Source of the DNA: Sipunculus nudus | Taxonomy: Eukaryota; Annelida; Sipuncula; Golfingiida; Sipunculidae | NCBI GenBank assembly: GCA_026874595.1 | Contig: CM049306.1 | Coordinates: 27,273,519 to 27,337,518 of the forward strand | Length of the DNA stretch: 64,000 bases | Reading direction: 5' to 3' | Shown: piece by piece, positions 25,901-35,084 of the stretch | How the letters are laid out: each line of letters opens with the position of its first letter | Position numbering within the stretch: the first letter of the stretch is position 1 | Made by a program: the position numbers and the translations under genes | The notes under the pieces: model-generated | Seen by the model: only the letters and a program-made list of their open reading frames with translations | The model's database searches: none | Told to the model about the DNA's origin: nothing

Positions 25901-28900
25901 TCGCGGAGTCAAGGTCTGTGAAAGCATAGCCACATACTTTGGTGGTAGGAAGTTGCTGTGGACTGAAGGTTTGGTGCTGCTTTTAGGCGCCTTTCACACT
26001 GCGCAAAGTGATCCGATAAAACTGATCGGGTCATTTTTATGTGATCGGATCAATTGGATCCGGCTTTTTTAAAGCATTTTTACCTTGAAAAAAATATTAA
26101 TAGACAGAAGAAGAAATTACATGAGACACAAAATCAAGTTGCCCGTGGGCAATGATGCTCAGCAAAATTTGACATTCAGGCGATGCATGTATGATCTGGT
26201 GAAAAGTATTTGTTAAAGAACCTTTAACAATGGATAGAATCACCATCAGTGCTCTCAAAATAAGGCATTTTGTCCAAGTCCTAGAAAAAAGAAAATAGGA
26301 TAGAACAATATTATTTTGGGTTTCGAAGAAGATTTTACCAGGAACTCCCTCTCTGCTAAGTTCTATGTCCAACTGTTACGATAATCCGACACGATTTGTG
26401 TCCAAATTTATAGGATGCTTAATGCTCACAAAATATGGGTCACAGTGACCTTATTTAGGGTTTCCAAGAAGATTTTACAGAGCTCTCCCTTGATTTTCAT
26501 TGACTTAAAAAAGAGTTTCTAGGTCCAACTGCTACCATTTGTACCCGTCTGACAAAAAGGGTGCTAAAATCATGTACTTTCACATATCTTACAGATTATA
26601 ATCACACTGACCTTATTTCGGTTGTCCAAGGAGACAATACAATTACTGACGGACTATACGGACATAGGGTGATCTCTATATAATATAAAAAAAAATTTCC
26701 GGTGCCTCGAGTGTTGGCTCCAACTTCCCTGACAAAATGCGAGTAGCAGATATATTATATAAAATACAATAAATTGTATCATAAAGTAGAATTAATTAAA
26801 ATTATCTTAATACTATGTCAATGTATTCTAATTTGTCATAAAAATTTTATTTCATTTCTTCACATATTTGACCGTGAAGATTCAAGGTCAAACTAAATAC
26901 AAAAATAAATGCAAAATATGTACTATTTTTAAAACCATAAAAATAATTTCAAAGATTAATTTGAATGTCAAAGTCACCTCTGTTTGTGCGCAGGTAATAA
27001 CGCAACTTTATAAATGTTATACCTATGACAATATGCAAAGGATGGCTAAAAATTTCCTCAAACTTAATGGGAATATATAGCTGAGGTAGTTTTAGATGGG
27101 TGAATTGAATCAGCGAGAAAACCTTCATTTTCCATATATAAAAGGTCCTATATTACTGACGTCTATTAACTAAATATAATCATTTGAACTTTTTATAAAA
27201 ATAGGCCAGAAACTGCCGATCCAACCGCACAAGCACACAGGCTGCTGGTTTTGTTTATATCCACATGTTTGTAACATGTTGGGTACCTGCAAAAATAATC
27301 CAAATACATCCAACATGGATATCTAACAGCAAGTCAGACGAACCAGAGGTTTGCAAGAAGCATTTTGCTACAAATGACCTTTAAACTTCCCCACATATGC
27401 CACCAACCATGAATCTTTTGGAATTTGCTTTTTCCATTTGTCAACCCTCCAGTGTTTAATAACCTGTAGATAAACAACATCATACATCCGTATATAATAG
27501 CTTTTCCTAACAGGAATTATTCAGGTTAAGTAGTTCATTAATATTTACGCATATTAAGCAAGAATTCACATAAATTCTATAGAAAAGGCAGGTGAATAGC
27601 TGGTTTTTAACATCGAGGTCGTTAACAGTACCTCCTTTTGCAATTTCAGTGTCTAAACGAAATTTCCATGGGCTCAGTTATGCAAAAAGTTACACACCTG
27701 AGAGTGACAGACTGACATTTAGCCTGACGGATGGACCAGATTACTATAGCGTGTCCACCGACTTACCTATGATATTAAAGCTGAAGTGCCTGTAGCAACT
27801 TCTGACCTACGTTAGAATAGTTGAAACCGTCATATTGGATTGTATAATATTGGTATCATGATTCTTGCACGTGTCGGCATTATTTTGTAATAACGTCTAC
27901 AGCCGCGCTTGAGAAATATGTATACACCGACTAGAGTTTAAACTTACGAGGTACTGAAACGTCTTTTCTCCCCATAGCTTGGAGCCAGAATACAGTCACC
28001 GTATCCTATGTGGATTAACCGAGGCTCTCCCCGTATATTCAGTTAAGTTTACAGACTTTGAATGAGCTGAGAGGACGATAGATGGATGGAAGTCGCGCCA
28101 TAGTAATAATGAACCACAGAAGGGGCGGACTGGGCTAGCGGGACACCGGAAACTTCCCTACGGACAAATATAAATGCCTGAAAGTGCCTGTGGTCCGATG
28201 GAGTGGACAAAATATTGTAGCCAGGGGCCGATGAGGTTATATTTGGGCCCCTTTAATTTAAATTTCGAGGGCAAACAGTATTATGCCTAAGCTCATAGGG
28301 ATGAGTCCAAAAGTATTTAATTACATGTATTCATCTTTGGACTGAATAGTTTTTCATATAATGTTAGGTTAAAAACTTCCATTTCTATCAAAATATTCAA
28401 AGTTAAACTAATCTCCAACCAAGAAACAACAATTTGGACACTGGAGAGTAAAACAGTATTTTGATGTTAGGCATCACCAAGACAAAGCTCAAGTAAACAT
28501 AGACAAACATAAGGACGGATGTAAATGCCTACTTTCCTGTTTCCACCTAAAATCATATGGTATATAGAACAATGCAAACTTACTATACTATGTAAAAATC
28601 GCCCAAAATTAACCCAGATTGCACCATTATAACCTAATTGTATCCACCAAAACGAAGTTTTGCGGATACTTATGTTTTTGACCGGGTTCCGCAGCCGCCG
28701 CGTTCGTTTCCGGAGAACTCCTCTAAAACTACTGGCCTGATTTTTCCGAAACTTACACCAATTATCGGGTCATATGTGAACTGGTGCCTAACCAATTCGC
28801 GTTGACCTCTGACCTTTCCTTCCCTGCCCAGCGTCCATTTGTGCGTCTGTTTCCACACATAAACCCACATAGCTCGGGAACCGTTTGACCGATCAGGAAA

Positions 28901-29635
28901 AAATGTTTGTACAAATGTAGCCCTTGGATAGCTTTATAACATACACAAAAAATGGTGGCGCCACCTGCAACCATGTTTGCACAGTGTCCATCTGTTCGTC
29001 TGCCTTGGGTTAAAATCACTCATATCTCTGCATTGGTTTGACTAATTTACCTGAAATTCGGCATGCGCATACATCCTGGACAGCTTTCTTTATTTTATGA
29101 CAGGTGGCGCCACCTACATTTTAGTTTACGCTGCAGACATCCAAGCTCATTTCTCGGGAATAGTTTGACCGATTTGGCCAAAATTTTTGCACAGCATCCT
29201 TCTGATTGTCTGCTGTGGGATAAAATCACTCATATACAAGTGTTGGTTTGACTTATCTGCCTTAAATTTTGCATATGTATACAACTTGGACAGCTTTCTT
29301 GATTTTGTGATAGGTGGCACAACCTTCATACACATTTCGGCTGCAGACATCCATGCTAATATGCAACACACCTCACTATTTCCCCTTGCCACTCAATCCA
29401 TGCCTCATTCACCCGTTCCACTTAATTTTGGCGGATACATGTAGTCGCATGGGGACTTCCCGTATTCTAGTTATCAAAATGTTTTACATCATGAGAGCGA
29501 GAAAACCTCCCCCCCCCCTCCCATGGCCCTCTACCCTCTTCCAACACGCCGCTCACACCAACATATATCATATATACTACATTAATATATATATATATAT
29601 ATATATATATACTTATATATATATATATATATATA

Positions 29636-29686
<51 letters not shown>

Positions 29687-29892
29687 TAATACATATTATA
29701 CCACGAAAATCCGCTTTAAATGATGTATGAACGAAACATGGGATCATTCAATTTTAAGTTTGTTGTTAATTTTCATTTATTTTGATATCATTATTTTTTA
29801 CACTTACAATTCTCGCAAACAGCCAGCACGCTGGGGAAGCTCATCTGCACAGCCAGCAATACAAACACTGCAACGATTCCTTTGGACTCCAT
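14988..29892 (-). CDS. Secreted VCBS/FG-GAP protein with HExxH domain (3 exons)
   Basis: Three coding exons (29892-29808, 25249-25069, 16920-14988) join across GT-AG introns, and both junctions agree in phase: T|CG gives Ser, AG|G gives Arg. The product is about 732 residues. Residues 1-24 look like a signal peptide (hydrophobic core VAVFVLLAV, small residues before the cut), so it should enter the secretory route. Five blade-like VCBS/FG-GAP repeats follow, each with a Dx(D/N)xDG loop that typically binds calcium: DFDKDGHLD (exon 2), DIDGDQRPD, DWNNDGIND, DLNGDGTLE and DVNGDGVMD. The region after about residue 310 is unrelated in appearance. It carries HEVAH at about 524-528 and QESFA with Glu at about 626, the arrangement of a gluzincin-type zinc peptidase. 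The substrate is unknown. A role in matrix, defence or digestion would be speculation. The 5' UTR probably has a further exon, because a tttacag acceptor lies 7 bp before the ATG. Confidence 0.85.
17214..17430 (-). repeat. Partial copy of hairpin family A (intronic)
   Basis: Begins with catgacgctcagctgaatt, also found at 32600 and complementary to the right end of the array at 43550-43575. It continues with the ttccaa...gattttaccaggaactccc block. It is a fragment of the dispersed tandem family described at 39553-43600. Confidence 0.6.
17527..17700. repeat. Inverted-repeat arm 1 in intron 2
   Basis: Contains actcagcgttaaac, gccggtacttg, caaggccggcatgc and gtgataaaagtaccaaattt in this order. 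The same blocks occur reverse complemented, in mirror order, at 23120-23620. The arms flank a 5.4-kb intronic segment. Confidence 0.65.
18240..18900 (+). repeat. Degenerate tandem repeat, family B
   Basis: About five diverged copies of a roughly 145-bp unit, centred on gacctgtcagaattccaata followed by tggccaccag (near 18260, 18410, 18560, 18700, 18830). Each copy then has a tgattttctttcgcacacg-like block and a gatatctcaacaagaacatg-like block. The same family is present reverse complemented at 31840-32465. Confidence 0.75.
19056..21955 (+). mobile_element. Decayed non-LTR retrotransposon (LINE)
   Basis: A plus-strand remnant inside intron 2. The apurinic-type endonuclease region is open at 19303-19704 and shows LLGDFNA, DYAIVRS and SDHFPL. 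Reverse-transcriptase blocks follow in shifting frames: GPDGITVDILK (near 20355), YRGISLLNTVGKLF (near 20525) and DFSTAFETVQHDL (near 20740). The catalytic (Y/F)ADD block is absent. Sequence jumps from a GINIDEYLPN segment to a SDTIGRL segment near 21020, as if a short piece was deleted. The C-terminal region shows LLYGSELWG (near 21330) and a RLRCSCHDL tail ending at 21955. Many stops and frameshifts make it inactive. The clade was not determined. It is opposite in orientation to the host gene. Confidence 0.88.
22062..22758. mobile_element. 697-bp TA-flanked repeat, copy 1
   Basis: Nearly identical to 56086-56783. Both copies start CGCTCCCGAGGCAGCGG and end aaAGAGCG. Their outer bases CGCTC/GAGCG are inverted, and TA lies on both sides. 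That fits a non-autonomous DNA element with very short inverted ends. It has four CCAAT-type pentamers (CCAATCAG, GCCAAT, two GATTGG), which resemble a promoter but may be coincidence. The only open frames are short and overlap on both strands. Confidence 0.65.
22886..22901. repeat. Poly-C run
   Basis: A homopolymer of C in the middle of intron 2. Similar C or G runs recur at 24440-24457, 33632-33648, 37658-37671, 40797-40808, 41476-41486, 52467-52483, 61796-61810 and 62337-62352. Confidence 0.85.
23120..23620. repeat. Inverted-repeat arm 2 in intron 2
   Basis: Mirror partner of 17527-17700: ccaaatttggtacttttatc at 23132, and ggccttgtcaa, gtaccggc and gtttaacgctgag at 23536-23601. It is longer than arm 1 because about 300 bp of unrelated sequence lies in its middle. 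Confidence 0.65.
23690..24675 (-). repeat. Hairpin family A, reverse copy (intronic)
   Basis: Diverged units of the type cctaatttcaggtttccaag...gtctaatggttacg...ctcaaaatcatgttttctgc. It closes with gacggacgacggacaaa and gatcgctatagctcagatga at 24621-24665, the reverse complement of the family's hairpin start at 39555-39600. A G run sits at 24440-24457. Confidence 0.75.
25069..25249 (-). CDS. Exon 2: first VCBS repeat
   Basis: 181 nt between a tttag acceptor and an AG|GTTAGT donor. Phase: two bases complete the Ser codon started in exon 1, 59 codons follow, and two bases of an Arg codon are left for exon 3. It holds FEDFDKDGHLDLMLAT, a classic VCBS/FG-GAP calcium loop, followed by LFVYRG. Sequence on either side is intronic repeat. 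Confidence 0.88.
26100..26690 (-). repeat. Hairpin family A, partial reverse copy
   Basis: Contains the gatgctcagc end block, gatctggtgaaaagtatttg, gattttaccaggaactccc and caca(c/g)tgaccttattt blocks in family order. It breaks off before the hairpin end. It lies in intron 1. Confidence 0.6.
27210..27560 (+). repeat. Dispersed repeat family E, copy 1
   Basis: Shares with 34740-35060 and 38730-39080 the string of blocks gtttatatccacatgtttgt, caaacgaaccag-like, tttgcaa(g/a)...aacaaatgacct, and ttgtcaac...tgtagatcaacaacat. Each copy is about 350 bp and diverged. No terminal repeats were recognised. Confidence 0.6.
28640..29445. repeat. Hairpin-ended repeat, family C
   Basis: Begins with a near-perfect palindrome (GTATCCACCAAAAC, then gaa, then GTTTTGCGGATAC at 28629-28671) and ends with tttggcggatac at 29427-29438. 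Inside are three diverged units, each with a ctcgggaa..gtttgaccgat, ttt(g/t)cacagcatcc, gtctgc...ggttaaaatcactcatat and ggtggcgccacct block. It is intronic to the VCBS gene. Confidence 0.7.
29585..29691. repeat. TA microsatellite
   Basis: About 100 bp of nearly pure TA, 115 bp downstream of exon 1 inside intron 1. Confidence 0.93.
29808..29892 (-). CDS. Exon 1: signal peptide exon
   Basis: 85 nt from the ATG at 29892-29890 to a consensus donor (T|GTAAGTG). It encodes 28 residues plus one base: a short charged start, a hydrophobic core and a small-residue stretch (SVLA) before VCEN, typical of a cleaved secretion signal. The ATG lies in GGGATGG context. An AG acceptor-like site (tttacag) just upstream at 29900-29905 suggests an untranslated leader exon further upstream. 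Confidence 0.8.
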
Positions 29893-29899
29893 CCCTCTT

Positions 29900-30715
29900 C
29901 TGTAAACATTAATGTCATTAATCATAAAATCTTCACCGATTATCACGCATCCGATATAAAAATATCTTTTTTTAATAACTTATTTGTCCAGGTGAAACTG
30001 AAGGAATTCTTAATTGTAAAAAGACATAAGGTGATATAAATAAACGTCTTTTGGTTAATTGAACCTCAGGTGCAATAATTCAAGAATACTCATGTTGTAC
30101 GGAAATTGACTCACACTCATGCATCTTTTCTTCATATCACAAGATATTAACATTTCCCTTTACCTCACTAGTGTCAATTTTATCAAATGCCCAGTCAACA
30201 TAGCCTGAGACCGACTCTGGTGTTGAAAATAGCTGCATAAAAAAGACAACCAAGCAAATGTTCTGGGTAATGTACACATTGTATAGCGATTTTCCATGCA
30301 GGTGATGTTAATATAGGAGGCCCTAATAAAGCGAGTATTATTACACAGTTTGCTGTAACCAGATTCGGTGCAGCTAATATCTATATAAATAATTAAAACC
30401 GCAGGTATCTCATTTCTCATTTGATTGCGCAAATGGAAATAAAAAACACACATAAGCATGAAAATAAAAATACATTAAAATAGATTTTTTTGTGTAATTT
30501 GTGTATGCACAGTTAAGTATTAAGCGTTAATGTAATGAAGGAGAGTTAGAATGGTGAAGTGACAGGAGGAATTAAGGAGACAAGGGAGGGTCAGTTACAT
30601 CAGTACAATTAGCTGCATCGACACCCCCACATTTCCACACAATAGTTGCATATCGAAAGAGCTGGGCCGCCTAAGACTTTCTAGCTCGTGGCACAACTGG
30701 GTTTTTTTTTTTGTA
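29900..30715. other. Upstream region of the VCBS gene
   Basis: Holds whatever leader and promoter the gene uses. No TATA box or leader exon could be fixed by eye. The open frames on both strands lack protein-like composition. Confidence 0.35.
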
Positions 30716-30719
30716 CTCT

Positions 30720-30990
30720 TGGTTTGGTATATTATGTTTGTGGACACTATGCCTAATGGGTACAATTTGTGCCCCGTCTGGCTGTCCGGGTGCTAAAAAT
30801 CATGTTTTCGGCCCGTAGGTGGCAGAATATAGTTACCCATAACATAATATCTTATTTACAAGGAGATTTGCCTAGGACCTCCCTGGATGTACAGTAAGAA
30901 GATTCAAGATCTAACGGTTAAGATTTGTGCCCTGTTAACGGCCGGCCGCCCGGGAAGACGACGGACAAAGGGCGACTTATATTCAGCTGA
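30720..30990 (-). repeat. Hairpin family A, short reverse copy
   Basis: Shows gcctaatgggtacaatttgtg, tttgcctaggacctccctgg, gccctgttaacgg and gaagacgacggacaaaggg with the expected agctgagct end at 30978-30992. Confidence 0.65.
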
Positions 30991-31129
30991 GCTAAAACTT
31001 ATTATACTTATAACATTAGTAAATTAAGAAGATTGGGGAGATCAATAAACAACAATTTCAGACATACCTTTTTTAACTTGTACGTGAATGTTCAATAATA
31101 TTATATAAAACAAGCAAATTCAAGAAATT

Positions 31130-31605
31130 TTAAGTCCCCTGCTTCCGCTTTCAAGTCCGATATGATTTTAGGATGTGACTGTATGAGTATGAGAAGTGTA
31201 TGGTGACTAAGGGCAAATAGTTTTAACCATGCTCAACAGATGGCATTACCTGGCAATTAGTGCAAAATATTCAAGTACATGTAATTTATGTCTACCGTTG
31301 GCGAAACCGGTTGATTATTGGAGAAACTAAATGTGCTAATTCATCATATAAAATGTGAAATATCATATTGTATTATGACCTTGTGAGACACTCGAAGGCC
31401 AATCCCAACAAAGGTAGGCATGAGAGCAATCACTGACCCAAATATGAAAGACATCGGATAATATTTAGGAAAGTTAGCGCACGGAAACGCAAACTTGACA
31501 GACGGACAGACAGACAGACATACAGAGGGACAGACAGAGGGACAGACAGACAAATCCAAATCAATGTCCCCCGTTCCTTTCAAGGAAGCAGGGGACAATA
31601 ATAAT
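31130..31605 (-). repeat. Hairpin-ended repeat, family D
   Basis: The right end is a palindrome, GTCCCCCGTTCCTTTCAAGG then AAGCAGGGGAC, at 31566-31596. The left end repeats agtcccctgcttcc at 31132-31146. A degenerate GACGGACAGACAGAC microsatellite at 31498-31550 lies next to the hairpin, the same arrangement as in family A. Confidence 0.7.
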
Positions 31606-31639
31606 ATTAACTAGATGTGGTCGGACAATGGTCCTCAGA

Positions 31640-32465
31640 GGGCCCCGCATTTCTTGAAGTACTGGGCTAGTTTACATATGTGTAAAAAGTTTTAGTTTAT
31701 AGTTTAAAAATATGAAAAACAGAAACAGGTTTTTATCAATATGCATCAGTGAACAAAAATCCTACTGATTCAAATCATATTAAAGAAGATATGTCTGAAA
31801 TAATGTGTGCAATACAAAATCACATATTGTACCCTTGCGGCCATATTTGATTTTGAGCAATTCTGTAATTTATAGTCCCCTCATAGGCACCATGCAATCA
31901 TCCCTGTGAATTTGAAAATGTCAAGGTTAATCTGCGATCTCCGATTGTGGTCCGGCCGAAATATTTGATTTTTTGCGGGTGTGTAATTTGAGGGGGATGG
32001 AGCCTTTATAGGTACCAATCATCCCTGTGAATATGAGGAAGATCTAGTAAGTTGTTGTTGGGATTTCGTGAGCGAAAAAAAATCACCGATTGTGCTCTGG
32101 CCGCCATATTGAAATTCTGACATGTCTGGAATTCAATAGGGTCTGTCCAGAGAACTCTTAGGCCCCAATGATCCCCGTCAATTTTAGAAAGATCAAAGCA
32201 TTTTCTTATTGAGATATCGCACGCGAAAGAAAATCACCGATTGTGCTCTGGCGGCCATATTGAAATTCCGACAGGTCTGTAATTCGACAGGGATGGAGCC
32301 CTCATACCAATAAGCCCTGTGAAATTGAGAAAGAGCAAGCGTGTTCTTGGTGAGATATCGCGCGCGAAAAAAATCACTGACGGACGGACGGCACGACTGA
32401 CGGACAGAAGGACGGACGGACTGACGCGGTGATCACCATAGGGCACGGCTTTTCATGGGGGGCCT
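31640..32465 (-). repeat. Family B tandem repeat, reverse copy
   Basis: Four diverged units with ggcc(g/a)ccatattgaaattc and gacaggtctgtaattcgaca (near 31840, 31950, 32100, 32250), reverse complement of the family at 18240-18900. It ends in a GACGGACGGAC microsatellite (32380-32425) and gtgatcaccatagggc. Confidence 0.75.
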
Positions 32466-32589
32466 AATAATGATAATAATGTAGTAAGCGGAAAATAATG
32501 TCATAACAGGATTATGCTGTAAAAAACGGATAATATTGTTAAAAAAGCTATATATTGAAATATAACAGTCCATTTTATTGTAAACATGT

Positions 32590-34085
32590 GCAACATGGCC
32601 CATGACGCTCAGCTGAATTTGACAAACAGGTTAGCCAAGCATTAGTTATTGATGTTATGATCTGGTGCAAAATATTTGTTAAGGAACCTTGAATAATTGG
32701 TAGGATGACTTCCAGAGTGCTGAAATCATGCTTTTTGCCCATAGTTCTTATAGTTTTTTTTTTACTGTGGCCCGATTTGCGGTTTCCACGTAGATTTTGC
32801 CTGACACTAAATAGATATAAGGTTAGAAGTTTCAACGTGAAACTGCTATCATCTGTGCTACCATCTGATTTTTGGGTTTTGTGATCATGTTCTGTCACAT
32901 ATCCCGCAGAACATTAGTCACAATAACCTCGTTTAGGGTTTCCAAGAAGATGTTACATGCAGGGACCTCCATTGGTCTAAATTAAATTAAGACGTTTCTA
33001 CGTCCAACTAATACAATTTGTGCAAATCTGACTGATAAGATGCTCAAATTATGTTCTTTCACATGTCTTGCAGAATATAATTCACAGTGACCTAATTTCA
33101 GATGTCCATTAGACATTACAATAAACTTCCTTTACTAAAATAAGTTTTTAGGGCCAACAGTAAAAGCTGACTTTCTGGGTGCACAACATTAGCTTTTTCG
33201 TTCGAAGCTCACAGAATATGGGTCACCGTGGCTTAATTTCAAGAGGTGTGGGAAATTTGCCCTCCTTAAATGTTAGTTTGGAGGTTCTTGATCCAACGGT
33301 TATTTGTGCACATCTGACTTTCACAGTGCTCAAATCATGTTTTCTTCCCATGGCTAACAGATTATAAGTCACAGTGACCTAATTTCAGAATTCAAAGGAA
33401 ACTTGCCCAGGACCTAACAGGATTTTACATTAGAAGGTTCTAGGTTCAAAATTTAAGATATTCGCCCTATCGGATTTACTGCCAGAAGGTTAACATGATA
33501 TAATTTTAGGTTTATAAAGGAGATTTGCCCAGGACCTGCCTGGATTTTGCGTCAGAAGATTAAAGGTCTAATGGTTACAATGTGTGTCCGTCTGGCGTTA
33601 AGGATACTCAAATCATTGCCCCTCCCCCTGCCCCCCCCCCCCCCCCCATGCTCGCAGAATAGGTAACAGTGACCTAATTTCATGTTCCCAAGGAGATGGA
33701 TTCTAGGCATAATGGGACCATTTGTGTCTTGTCTAGTTGTGTGAGAGCTCAAAATCATATTTGGAGGGCGTCTTTCAGAATGTAGGTCAGCATGACCTAA
33801 TTTCAGGTTTCAAAGGATATTTGCCTTATATTTAAAGATTCAAGTTTTAACGGATATAGTTTGTGTCCATCTGATAATCAGGGAGGTCAAATCATGTTTT
33901 GTTGTCCATAACATGCAGTTTATATTCACAGTGACCTAATTTCAGGTTTCCAATGCGATTTGCCAAGGACCTCCCTTGATTACCGGTAGAAGTGTCTCGG
34001 TCTCACGGTTATGATTTGTGCCCTGTTAACTACCGGACGGACGACGGACAAAGGGTGATGTCCATAGCTCAGATGACATACAGTC
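32590..34085 (-). repeat. Hairpin family A, near-complete reverse copy
   Basis: Runs from gacgctcagctgaattt (32606) to gacggacgacggacaaaggg then atagctcagatgac (34026-34068). It spans both ends of the family, with six or more diverged units marked by cagtgacctaatttcag. A C run lies at 33632-33648. A short further piece is at 34245-34400. Confidence 0.78.
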
Positions 34086-34739
34086 TGCTATGCTAAACAT
34101 TGCCAATATTATAATAACCCTACCCTGTCAATATTATATTCAAATCGAAAGGGGAAAGGCCTATAATGTAATAATTAACTTAATATTTTTCTGATGAAAT
34201 TCATGGAAAACTTATACAGCACAAATACTGCATGTGCATGACTTACTGTGACACGATTGTGCTACCATCTGATTTATGGGTTTCAGTTCATGTTCTTTCA
34301 CATATCCCACGCAACATTGGTCACATTAACCTTATTTAAGGTTTCCGAGAAGACTGTACATGCAGAGACCTCCATGGGTTTTAATTAAACTAGATATTTT
34401 AATAACCATGCAGGGTAAGAGGGAGAAACCATTATGCTTGTTCATATTTTCATAGTCATTTTTTTTTGTCTTTCATATCAAAGCAAACAAATTCAAACAG
34501 TTGTAAATTTCCATAATAACAATTGTATATAGTCGGTAAACAGGGGTTATATGCACTTTAAGTAAATGTATCCTAATTATAAATGCAGGCAGCTTGGTTA
34601 AGGGTTTCAAAAAATTTCCATTGTAACCCCTGCTCAAGCTTGTGATTTGCTACCACGCCTTTTTATTAGGATGAAAACTACATGCTCTAGATGGGTGTTA
34701 TGTATATAATTTGAAGATTGCTTTAGGGACCCAATCACC

Positions 34740-35060
34740 TATCTGACCTTTTTAAAACTAAATGTAATCCCTTGGATTTATACAAAAAGGGCCAGAAAAC
34801 GTATAGATATCACCCCACACAGGCTTCTTGTATTGTTTATATCAACATGTTTTACAATATGTGGGGCCCGCAAAAATTAAACAAATTAACCAAAGGCATC
34901 TGGCGACAAGTCAGATAAGCAAGAGCTTTGCAAATGGAGTTTTGCAACAAATGACCTATCTAATTCCGCATACATTAACCTACCACCTTAGGTTACATGT
35001 TTTCCCCCGTTTGTCAACATTGCTGTGTATACAAACATGTTGATGAACAACATCATTCAT
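34740..35060 (+). repeat. Dispersed repeat family E, copy 2
   Basis: Matches 27210-27560 in block order, including gtttatatcaacatgtttta, gacaagtcagataagcaag and caacaaatgacct. It abuts the 3' end of the LINE at 35085. Confidence 0.6.
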
Positions 35061-35084
35061 CCTTCAAGGAGGCCTTCAACTCAA

